Positions 25,576 through 33,218 of a stretch of 55,062 nt of DNA are shown in pieces. Within the stretch, counting starts at the first letter, position 1, and each line of letters begins with the position of its first letter. Location: contig NZ_JOJM01000055.1 of assembly GCF_000720325.1 (NCBI RefSeq), positions 1 through 55,062 on the forward strand, written 5' to 3'. The notes under the pieces were generated by a model. The model was given only the letters and a program-made list of their open reading frames with translations. It ran no database searches and was not told the origin of the DNA. Origin of the DNA: Streptomyces sp. NRRL B-1347. GTDB lineage: Bacteria; Actinomycetota; Actinomycetes; Streptomycetales; Streptomycetaceae. The position numbers were made by a program, and so were the translations under genes.

Positions 25576-26610
25576 ATGTCCCTGTGGCCCGTCTACACCG
25601 GCGGCAGCGAGCCGCACGACGGCATCACGAAGCTGCCGCCGCCGCCCCCGTGGCGCGCCTTCGACGGCGGCCCGGTCCTGCCGGTCCCGCAGGCGGGCGC
25701 CCGGGCGACGTCGCCGGACCGCGCGCACCGCGCCCGTACGTACCGGGCGACGGACGAGTGCGTCCAGCTCGTCAACGCCGCCCTGTACCTGCGCCGTCCG
25801 CTGCTGGTGACCGGGCCGCCCGGCAGCGGCAAGTCGAGCCTCGCCTACGCCGTGGCCCGCGAGCTGGGGCTCGGCCCGGTGCTGCGCTGGAACATCACGA
25901 GCCGCAGCACCTTGCACGACGGGCTCTACCAGTACGACCCGCTGTCGCGCCTGTACGCGGCCGGGCGCGCCCAGGAGGACGGGGCGCCCCAGGACCGCGC
26001 GGGCGTCGAGGACCATCTGCGCCTCGGCCCGCTCGGCACCGCCCTGCTGCCCTACGCGCGCCCCCGCGCGCTGCTCGTCGACGAGGTCGACAAGAGCGAC
26101 CTGGACCTGCCGAACGACCTCCTCAACGTCCTGGAGGAGGGCCAGTACGAGATCCCGGAGCTGGTCCGCGTGGCCCGGCACACCCCGGAGGCGGCCCTGC
26201 TCACCGCCGACTCCGGGCCGCCCGTCCCGGTCCGGCACGGGCGGGTGCGCTGCCGGGCCTTCCCGTTCGTGGTGCTCACCAGCAACGGCGAGCGCGAGTT
26301 CCCGCCCGCGTTCCTGCGCCGCTGCGTCACGCTGCGCCTGCGGCAGCCGCACGGCGAGCACCTGGAGGAGATCGTCCGCGCCCACCTCGGCGCGCCCGAC
26401 GCCTACGCCCGCGAGCTCATCACCCGCTTCGTGGAGCGCGGCAGCGGCGGCGAACTGGCCACCGACCAGCTCCTCAACGCGATCTACCTCACGGGCGCGG
26501 CGGGCCTCGACACCCCGTCGCGGGACGAGCTGGCGCGGCTGCTGATGCCGTATCTGAGCGAGGACGCCGGGCGCGCGGCGGCCGACCACGGGTCCGATGC
26601 CGCCTTCTGA
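25576..26610 (+). CDS. MoxR-family AAA+ ATPase
   Basis: A 344-aa ATPase with GGAG just upstream of its ATG. It has Walker A GPPGSGKSS (80-88), Walker B LLVDEVDK (166-173), sensor 1 TSNGE (235-239), the arginine-finger region AFLRRCV (about 245-251) and an RSTLHDGLYQYD insert typical of MoxR helix-2-type proteins. MoxR ATPases act as chaperone-like remodelers of vWA or VMAP partners. A vWA gene is absent here, so the protease/VMAP protein and the large SAV_2336-like protein are the probable partners. The next gene begins 14 bases before this stop, implying translational coupling and a fixed ratio. Confidence 0.92.
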   Translation: MSLWPVYTGGSEPHDGITKLPPPPPWRAFDGGPVLPVPQAGARATSPDRAHRARTYRATDECVQLVNAALYLRRPLLVTGPPGSGKSSLAYAVARELGLGPVLRWNITSRSTLHDGLYQYDPLSRLYAAGRAQEDGAPQDRAGVEDHLRLGPLGTALLPYARPRALLVDEVDKSDLDLPNDLLNVLEEGQYEIPELVRVARHTPEAALLTADSGPPVPVRHGRVRCRAFPFVVLTSNGEREFPPAFLRRCVTLRLRQPHGEHLEEIVRAHLGAPDAYARELITRFVERGSGGELATDQLLNAIYLTGAAGLDTPSRDELARLLMPYLSEDAGRAAADHGSDAAF

Positions 26611-29600
26611 CGCCTCCGGGCCCGCCGCGGGCCGGTCCGACGGGTCCGCGCGGCCCCCCGAAGGCCGGTCCCCCGACGGCCGATCCTCTGACGACCGGTC
26701 CCCCGTCGACCGGCTCGCCGCCGTGCTCGCGGCGGCGCGCGGCACCGGCCCCTCGGCCGACGAGCTGGCCGAACTCCTGTGGCTCGCCCGGCACATGGCG
26801 CCGCCCCCTGGCGGTCCGGAGGACGGTGACGGCTCCGCCGCGCCGCCCCGGCCGACGCCCCCGGCCGGCGACGGCCGCCGCTCCCCCGCCCCGCCCGCCG
26901 GACCGCGGCCCGACCCGCTTGAACCGCCCCCGGACGCCCGGGTCCCGCTGCACCTGCCCGCGGGGCCGGTGCCGCGCCCGCGCCCCGGCCCGCAGGGAAC
27001 GCCGCGCACGGCGGACCCGGCGCCCGGTTCCGGGGCGGCCACGCCGTCGGGCGCCCCCGGCGTGGCGGGCGGCGGCACCACGCTCCGCGTTCCCGTCCCG
27101 CCCATGGTGACCCGGCCCCTCGCCCTCCAGCGCGCCCTGCGCCCCCTCGGCCGCCGCGTGCCCGCGCCCGACCGGCGGGTCCTGGACGAGGCCGCCACGG
27201 CGCACCGCATCGCCGCGCTCGGGGCGGGCCCGCGCGCCTGGCTGCCGGTGCTCCGCCCGGCCGACGAGCGCTGGCTGCGCCTGTGCCTGGTGTACGACGA
27301 CGGGCCCACGATGCCCGTCTGGCTGCCGCTGGTGCGCGAACTGCACACCGCGCTCGTGCAGTCGGGCCTGTTCCGCACGGTGGAGCTGCACCGCGCCGCG
27401 CCGGACGGTACGGTCCCGGCGCGCGCGGCCGAGGTGCCCGCGACGGGCCGCTCGGTGACGCTGGTGGTCAGCGACTGCATGGGCCCGCAGTGGCGCGAGG
27501 GCCCGGCGGGCCGCCGCTGGTTCCGGACGCTGCGCCACTGGGCGGACCGGCTGCCGCTCGCGGTGGTCCAGCCCCTGCCCGAGCGCCTCTGGCCCACGAC
27601 CGCGTTCCCCGTCACGCCCGGGCTCCTCTGCGCACCGCACGCCGCGGCTCCCGCCGCGGCCCTCGACTTCGCCCCGTACGACGGCTCCGCCCCGCCCGCC
27701 GGAGCGGTGCCGGTGCCCGTCCTCGAGGTCGCCCCGGCGTGGCTGGCCCACTGGGCGACGCTGGTGGCCGACGCCGGAGGGCGTCAGCTGCCGGGCGCGG
27801 CCGCGTGGCTGGGCCCCGCGCCCGCGCGGCCCGACGACGAGCCGCGGGAGGACGTGGCGCTGCTGTCCGCCGAGGAACTGGTCCTGCGCTTCCGCTCGTC
27901 GGCGTCCCCGGAGGCGTTCCGCCTCGCCGGCCATCTGGCGGTGGGCGAACCGCACCTGCCGGTGATGCGGCTCGTCCACGCCGCGGTGTCCCGAAGCCCG
28001 CGCCCCCAGCACCTGGCGGAGGTCGTCCTCAGCGGCATGCTGAGCGAGCTGCCGGGCGGGGAGCCCGGGGCGTACGCCTTCCGGGAGGGCGTACGGGAGG
28101 TGCTCCTCACCACCCTGCCGCGCTCCGCGAAGGGCCGGACCCGGCAACTCCTGGCCCGCGTCGGCGCGTTGATCGACGAGCGGGCGGGCGCGGCGCCGGG
28201 CGCGCTGCGGGCCGTGGCCCCCGGGCCCCGCGGCGGCGCCGAGCAGGTGGCGGCGGAGCCCTTCGCCGAGGTGAGCGCGGACAGCGCGCGGCGCCTCGCC
28301 GGGCCCGCGGGCCTCTTCGCGGGCCGCTACCGGTTGTTGCACCGCATGGCGGCGGCGGACGAGTGGCTGGCCGAGGACACCCGCAACGAGGGCGAACAGG
28401 TGCTGATCCGGACCTACTCGCGCCAGACCTGGGGACGCCTGAACGTCCTCGGGAACGCGATGCGGCTCGTCAGGCTCCGCCACCCCGGCGTGGCCGCGGT
28501 CACGGACTACGGCGTGGCGGAGGGCTCGCCCTACGTGGTGCAGGAGTACGTCCACGGAAACGACCTGCGCGTCCTGCTGCGCGACTCCCCGCACGGCCTG
28601 CCCGCCCCGCAGCTGATCTCGCTGCTCCCCGGCATCGCCGAGGCCCTGGCCCTGCTGCACGACCACTACTTGCCCCACGGGGCCCTCTCCTTGCGGACCG
28701 TGTTCGTCACGCCGGAGGGCCCCGTCCTGAAGGTCCTGGACTTCGTGCCGCTCGGCACCGCGAGCCGTACGGACGACTTCCGCGACCTGGGGGAACTCGT
28801 CCGCACCCTGTGCCTGGGCCGGGAGCCCCGCGGGGAACTCCACCTCCGCCTCACGGGACTGCCGGAGCGGCTGCGCCTGGTCCTGGAGACGTCCATCACC
28901 GACCTCCTGTCCCACCACTCGGACACGCAGGAGGAGGGCTTCACCCGCCTTCGCGACCTGGCGTTCACCGGCCGCCGCTACTGCTTCTTCGGGCGCGTCC
29001 GGGTGTTCCAGGACGAGCGCTCCCTGCCCACAGGACCGGGCCCCGAACAGGCCCTGCTCCTCGCCCTCGTACGGGAGGAGGGGGAGCCCGTCAGCACGGA
29101 AGACCTGGTGGCCGCCCTCTGGGACGAGGACGACGCGCCGCCGCCCGACGCGTGGCGCCTCGTCGACTCGTACGCCGCCCGCCTGTCCGAGGCCCTCGGC
29201 GTGATGCAGGACGAGGACGGCTACTTCCTGCCGGTGGACCCGGTGGACGGGACCGCGGCCGTCGACGTCTTCCGCTTCCGGGACCTGCACGCCGAGGCGG
29301 AGCGCGCGCATGCGGCGGGGGACGGCGAGCGCGCCGCCGAACGCGCCGCGGCCGCGCTCGCCCTGTGGTCGGACGACCCCCTGAAGGACGTCCCCGGCCC
29401 CGCGGCCCGGGCGTTCCGCGCACAGCTCCACGGCATGCGCCGCACCTTGCTGGAGCGCGCGTCCGGCCGGACGACCCTCTCCTTCGCCTTCGCGGCCCGC
29501 CCCGGCTGGCAGGCGGACGCCTTGACGAAGCTGAGCCGGACGGTGACGGGCCTGCTGGCCCGGGGCGGTGTGGCGCCCGAGGGGTTCGAGCTGCTTCCCC

Positions 29601-30574
29601 GTGCGAGCGGCTGGGACGTGGCCCTCGGCCCCGACGTCCCGCTGCCCGCGCTGTTGACGGAGATCCTGGGCGAACTTCCCGATGTCGTACGTCGGTTCAG
29701 CGGACTCGGTCTGGTCGTCACGGTCGGCGGCGCCCCGGGGCCGGACCTCCCGTTGAGCACCGGCCACGCGACCGTGGTCGTCCCCTCCGGTCTGCGCGAA
29801 GCCCTGGACGACCCGCGCTTCGATGCCGTGCCCGGTGCGGACTCCTGGTACTGCCAAATCCCGGCCGCCCTGAGCCCGTTGCCGTTGGCGGCGATCCTCG
29901 ACCGCGCCGCCGCCGTCGTCCTCGGCTTCGACGGCACCCTCACCCGGCTCTACGCGCCCGGCAAGGCCCGGGACGCCGCGCTGCGGCTGCTCTCGCTCGT
30001 CGTGCGGGAGCGGGACCCCGAAGAGGCCCTGGGCGGGCGGCCGGTGTCACGGGGCGGGGACGAGTTCGTGCACCCGGTGGACGTCCTGCGCGCGTTCGCC
30101 CGCGAGGGCTCGCTCGCGGGCGACCTGCACGACCAGCTGGACCGCATCGAGCGCCAGGCGGTGTACGGCGCGCGGCCCGTCCCGCACGCCGCCGCCCTGG
30201 TGCGCGCGCTCGGGGCCGCCCACCGCGGCCTGGCCCTCGTCACCGACACCGCGCCGCGCGCCGTCGCGACGTACGTGGCGACGCACGCGCTCGACGTCCC
30301 GACCGACGCGATCCTCTGCCGCACGCCCGACCTGACCCGGCTGCTGCCCGACCCGGACGGGCTGCGCCGGGCGCTCGAGCGGCTCGACACCCCCGCCGAG
30401 CGCTGCGTCATGATCGGGTCCACGGTGGCGGAGGCCACCGCCGCCCGGGCCCTGGGCGTCCCGTTCGTCGGACTGGCCACCGACGACCGCGTCCGGGACC
30501 GCCTCCTCGCCGCCGGGGCCCGCCACACCGTGAGTTCGCTCGCCGAGGTCGTGGACGCCGTGCGCGGCCGCTGA
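26597..30574 (+). CDS. SAV_2336-like / pseudokinase / SARP-type wHTH / HAD-like fusion protein
   Basis: A 1325-aa cytosolic protein with no membrane segment. Order: a disordered Pro-rich N-terminus (1-160); a SAV_2336-type domain (160-520; LRLCLVYDDGPTMPVWLPLVREL); a kinase fold (577-790) lacking the Gly-loop, the VAIK lysine and the HRD aspartate (HGALSLRTVF at 694) and with DFV for DFG (715), hence a pseudokinase; an OmpR/SARP-type winged helix (about 797-870) with a BTAD-like helical part; a 960-1095 domain I do not recognise; and a HAD-like C-terminus (1105-1325). HAD motif I reads GFDGT, so the nucleophile Asp is Gly, and motif IV reads IGSTVAEA, lacking its acids. It is probably a multi-input scaffold or sensor for the MoxR/protease operon. 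Confidence 0.82.
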   Translation: MPPSDASGPAAGRSDGSARPPEGRSPDGRSSDDRSPVDRLAAVLAAARGTGPSADELAELLWLARHMAPPPGGPEDGDGSAAPPRPTPPAGDGRRSPAPPAGPRPDPLEPPPDARVPLHLPAGPVPRPRPGPQGTPRTADPAPGSGAATPSGAPGVAGGGTTLRVPVPPMVTRPLALQRALRPLGRRVPAPDRRVLDEAATAHRIAALGAGPRAWLPVLRPADERWLRLCLVYDDGPTMPVWLPLVRELHTALVQSGLFRTVELHRAAPDGTVPARAAEVPATGRSVTLVVSDCMGPQWREGPAGRRWFRTLRHWADRLPLAVVQPLPERLWPTTAFPVTPGLLCAPHAAAPAAALDFAPYDGSAPPAGAVPVPVLEVAPAWLAHWATLVADAGGRQLPGAAAWLGPAPARPDDEPREDVALLSAEELVLRFRSSASPEAFRLAGHLAVGEPHLPVMRLVHAAVSRSPRPQHLAEVVLSGMLSELPGGEPGAYAFREGVREVLLTTLPRSAKGRTRQLLARVGALIDERAGAAPGALRAVAPGPRGGAEQVAAEPFAEVSADSARRLAGPAGLFAGRYRLLHRMAAADEWLAEDTRNEGEQVLIRTYSRQTWGRLNVLGNAMRLVRLRHPGVAAVTDYGVAEGSPYVVQEYVHGNDLRVLLRDSPHGLPAPQLISLLPGIAEALALLHDHYLPHGALSLRTVFVTPEGPVLKVLDFVPLGTASRTDDFRDLGELVRTLCLGREPRGELHLRLTGLPERLRLVLETSITDLLSHHSDTQEEGFTRLRDLAFTGRRYCFFGRVRVFQDERSLPTGPGPEQALLLALVREEGEPVSTEDLVAALWDEDDAPPPDAWRLVDSYAARLSEALGVMQDEDGYFLPVDPVDGTAAVDVFRFRDLHAEAERAHAAGDGERAAERAAAALALWSDDPLKDVPGPAARAFRAQLHGMRRTLLERASGRTTLSFAFAARPGWQADALTKLSRTVTGLLARGGVAPEGFELLPRASGWDVALGPDVPLPALLTEILGELPDVVRRFSGLGLVVTVGGAPGPDLPLSTGHATVVVPSGLREALDDPRFDAVPGADSWYCQIPAALSPLPLAAILDRAAAVVLGFDGTLTRLYAPGKARDAALRLLSLVVRERDPEEALGGRPVSRGGDEFVHPVDVLRAFAREGSLAGDLHDQLDRIERQAVYGARPVPHAAALVRALGAAHRGLALVTDTAPRAVATYVATHALDVPTDAILCRTPDLTRLLPDPDGLRRALERLDTPAERCVMIGSTVAEATAARALGVPFVGLATDDRVRDRLLAAGARHTVSSLAEVVDAVRGR

Positions 30575-30578
30575 GCGG

Positions 30579-31934
30579 TCAGGCCTGCGGGTCGCGGGCG
30601 TCGTAGCGCAGGAAGGAGCGCCAGCGCAGCACCAGGAGGCCCACCGCGAGCACGCACGCCGCGCCGCCGCCGACGATCGCCACCCGGGGCGACGCCAGGT
30701 CGCCGACCGTGCCCGCGAGGAAGTCGCCGAGGCGGGGGCCGCCCGCCACCACCACGATGAACACGCCTTGCAGGCGCCCGCGCATCGCGTCGGGCGTCGC
30801 CGCCTGGAGCATGGTGTTGCGGAACACCATGGAGATGGTGTCGGCGGCGCCCGCGAGGGCGAGGAAGACGACGCCGAGCCAGAGGTCGCGGGTGAGGCCG
30901 AAGACGGCGACGGCCGTGCCCCAGCCCGCCACCGAGAGCACGATCGCGACCCCGTGGTGGTGGACCCGACCGAACCAGCCGGAGAACACGCCGCCGAGCA
31001 GCGCGCCCACCGCGGGCGCCGCCGCCAGCAGGCCCGCCGTCTTCGCGTCGCCGCCGTACCAGACGACGGCGATGGCGGGAAACAGCGCGCGCGGGTGCGC
31101 GAGCACCATGGCGCACAGGTCGGTGAAGAACGTCATGCGCAGATTGGGCCGGGTGGCCAGGAACCGCAGCCCGTCGGCGACGGAGGCCCGGCGCCGCTTG
31201 CCGCCGTCCGCCGCCGCGCCGCCGTCGTCCTCGGGCAGCATCGACGGCAGCCGCCACATCGCGTACAGCGCGGCCGTGAAGGTGACGGCGTCGATGGCGT
31301 ACGCCGCCTGGTAGCCCCACAGGCCGACGATGAGGCCGCCCAGCATGGGGCCGACGGTCGTGCCGGAGGTGGTGGTCAGGGAGTTGAGGGCGTTGGCGGC
31401 GGGCAGCTGCTCGGGCGGCAGGAGCCGGGGGATCATCGCGGTGCGGGCGGGCGAGTTCAGGGCGCCGCACGTCGCCTGGAGCGCGACCACGCCGTACAGG
31501 AACCACACGCGGTGGAAGTCCGCGAACGCCGCCGCCGCGAGGACCACCGAAAGCGCGCACAGGCCCGCGGCCGAGTACAGGCCGAGCTTGCGCCGGTCCA
31601 CGGTGTCCGCGATGGCGCCGCCGTACAGGCCGAAGACGACGAGCGGGACGAGCGAGCACAGACCGACGAGGCCGACCGAGAAGCTGGAGCCGGTGATGTC
31701 GTACACCTGGAGGGACACCGCGAGGGCGGTCATCGCCTGACCGACCCAGGAGACGGTGTTGCCGAACCACAGGCGCCGGTAGTCGGCGGAGGTCCGCAGC
31801 GGGGTCAGATCGGCGAGGATGCGGCGCTTGGGCGCGACCGGGCCTGGACCCGGATCGGGGTCCGCGCCGGGGCCCCGATCGGGTATGCCGGGCTTCTCGT
31901 CGTCAGTCGCGTCTTCTGTCGATGCTCGTGTCAC
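30579..31934 (-). CDS. MFS transporter (EntS/MFS_3-like)
   Basis: A 451-aa protein with a GTG start; no convincing ribosome binding site is seen. A 45-residue Pro/Asp-rich cytosolic N-terminus precedes twelve predicted membrane helices, with the motif-A-like loop GGAIADTVDRRKLG between helices 2 and 3 and NSLTTTSGTTVGPMLGGLIVG in helix 5. This matches the MFS_3/enterobactin-exporter-like group of drug or siderophore exporters. Its substrate is unknown. It converges on the SAV_2336-like gene with a 4-base gap and is divergent from mbl across a 208-base spacer. Confidence 0.88.
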   Translation of the reverse strand: MTRASTEDATDDEKPGIPDRGPGADPDPGPGPVAPKRRILADLTPLRTSADYRRLWFGNTVSWVGQAMTALAVSLQVYDITGSSFSVGLVGLCSLVPLVVFGLYGGAIADTVDRRKLGLYSAAGLCALSVVLAAAAFADFHRVWFLYGVVALQATCGALNSPARTAMIPRLLPPEQLPAANALNSLTTTSGTTVGPMLGGLIVGLWGYQAAYAIDAVTFTAALYAMWRLPSMLPEDDGGAAADGGKRRRASVADGLRFLATRPNLRMTFFTDLCAMVLAHPRALFPAIAVVWYGGDAKTAGLLAAAPAVGALLGGVFSGWFGRVHHHGVAIVLSVAGWGTAVAVFGLTRDLWLGVVFLALAGAADTISMVFRNTMLQAATPDAMRGRLQGVFIVVVAGGPRLGDFLAGTVGDLASPRVAIVGGGAACVLAVGLLVLRWRSFLRYDARDPQA

Positions 31935-31996
31935 ACGGGATGGTAACCAGCGCCCCTCCAGGGGCGGGAACGGATTTTCGTACGGCGAAATGTTCT

Positions 31997-32010
31997 ACGA
32001 GGCGCCTCGT
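31997..32010. promoter_or_regulatory. 14-bp perfect palindrome in the MFS/mbl divergent spacer
   Basis: ACGAGGCGCCTCGT is a complete palindrome within an AT-richer patch (TACGGCGAAATGTTCTACGA) between the MFS transporter start (31934) and the mbl start (32143). It could be an operator controlling one or both; no regulator gene is adjacent. Confidence 0.45.
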
Positions 32011-32142
32011 GCGGGCCGGAACCACCCGTGCGGCCGCACCCCGCGCGGCGGAGCCCAGCGCGCGCCCGTTCCCCGGCCCCCGCAGGATGCGAGCAAGGCC
32101 CTCCGCCCGGTGGGCCCACGCGTGCTCTCGGGAGGAACCGCC

Positions 32143-33180
32143 GTGACCGTCAGTCTGGAACAGCTGCGCCGCTGTCATATCGGCGTCGACCTGGGGGCGG
32201 CCCGCACGCGCGTGTTCGTGAAGGGGGCCGGGCTCGTCGTGGACGAGCCGAGCGTGGCCGCCGTGAACACGCGGACGGGCGCGCTCATCGCGGTCGGCCA
32301 GTTCGCGGAGCAGATGACGGGCCGCACCCCCGCCTACATCCGCGTCGTACGCCCCGTGTCCGGCGGCACGGTCGTCGACATCCAGATGGCCCAGCGCATG
32401 CTGCGCAGCCTGCTCGGCGAGAAGCTGCGCCGCACCCTGCGCCGCAAGCCCCGGCTTCGCGCGGCCGCCTGCACCCCGCACGACGCGGACCCGCTGGCGC
32501 AGCGCGCCACCGTCGAGACCCTGGTGGGCCTGGGCGCGCGGCGCGTGGAGTTGGTGGACACGCTCATCGCGGCGGCGGTGGGCTGCGGCCTGCCGGTGGA
32601 GCGCGCGGAAGCGACCATGATCATGGTGTGCGGCGCGGCGACCACGCAGGTCGCGGTCCTCTCCCTCGGCTCCATCGTGACGGCCGAGCGGATCCCGGTG
32701 GGCGGCGAGGCCATCGACCACGCGATCGTGCAGCACCTGCGCCACCAGCACGAGCTGATGCTGCCGTCCCAGTCGGTACGCCCCCTGCAACTCGCCCTCA
32801 GCGGCAACGGCCTGACCCCGCACGGCCCCGAGTCCACCGAGATCCACGGCCGCGACGTGGCGACGGGCCTGGCCCGCTCCGTCCAGGTCGACACGGCCGC
32901 CGTCCGCGACGCCATCCACACCCCGCTCACCGCCGTGCTCGACGGCATCGGCAAGGTGCTGCGCGACTGCCCGCCGGACCTCGTGGCCGACCTCGCCGAC
33001 CGGGGCATCATGATGGTCGGCGGCAGCGCCCTGCTCCCCGGCCTCGACCAGATGCTGCGGAACGCCACGGGCATGCCCGTGCACATCGCGGAACGACCCG
33101 ACGTGTGCGCGGTGCTCGGCCTCGGTGCCATGCTTGAGGGCAAGATCCAGCCGCTGGTCCTCGCCCCCCTGACAGGCTGA
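32143..33180 (+). CDS. mbl: MreB-like actin homologue Mbl
   Basis: A 345-aa actin-fold protein. The start is a GTG with GGAGG 7 bases upstream; a longer open frame upstream is non-coding in character. Phosphate-1 loop IGVDLGAARTRVFV (13-26), phosphate-2 loop MIMVCGAATTQVAVLSLG and adenosine motif GIMMVGGSALLPGLD are visible. In S. coelicolor, Mbl (SCO2451 by memory) works with MreB in spore-wall assembly and lacks part of the usual MreB sequence. This copy likewise sits alone, away from mreC/mreD/pbp2. It differs from MreB in the first loop, where the usual DLGTANTLV is DLGAARTRV. Confidence 0.9.
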   Translation: MTVSLEQLRRCHIGVDLGAARTRVFVKGAGLVVDEPSVAAVNTRTGALIAVGQFAEQMTGRTPAYIRVVRPVSGGTVVDIQMAQRMLRSLLGEKLRRTLRRKPRLRAAACTPHDADPLAQRATVETLVGLGARRVELVDTLIAAAVGCGLPVERAEATMIMVCGAATTQVAVLSLGSIVTAERIPVGGEAIDHAIVQHLRHQHELMLPSQSVRPLQLALSGNGLTPHGPESTEIHGRDVATGLARSVQVDTAAVRDAIHTPLTAVLDGIGKVLRDCPPDLVADLADRGIMMVGGSALLPGLDQMLRNATGMPVHIAERPDVCAVLGLGAMLEGKIQPLVLAPLTG

Positions 33181-33218
33181 CGGGGCCCGCACACCTCGTA
33201 CGGGAGTACGCCGCCGAC

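Noticed and set aside
26489..29857. A 1122-codon minus-strand frame opposite the SAV_2336-like gene
   Set aside because: No motifs; the sense gene is supported by overlap with moxR and recognisable domains.
30709..31946. Plus-strand frames opposite the first MFS transporter
   Set aside because: The minus strand shows twelve hydrophobic helices; the plus frames are Arg/Gly-rich shadows.
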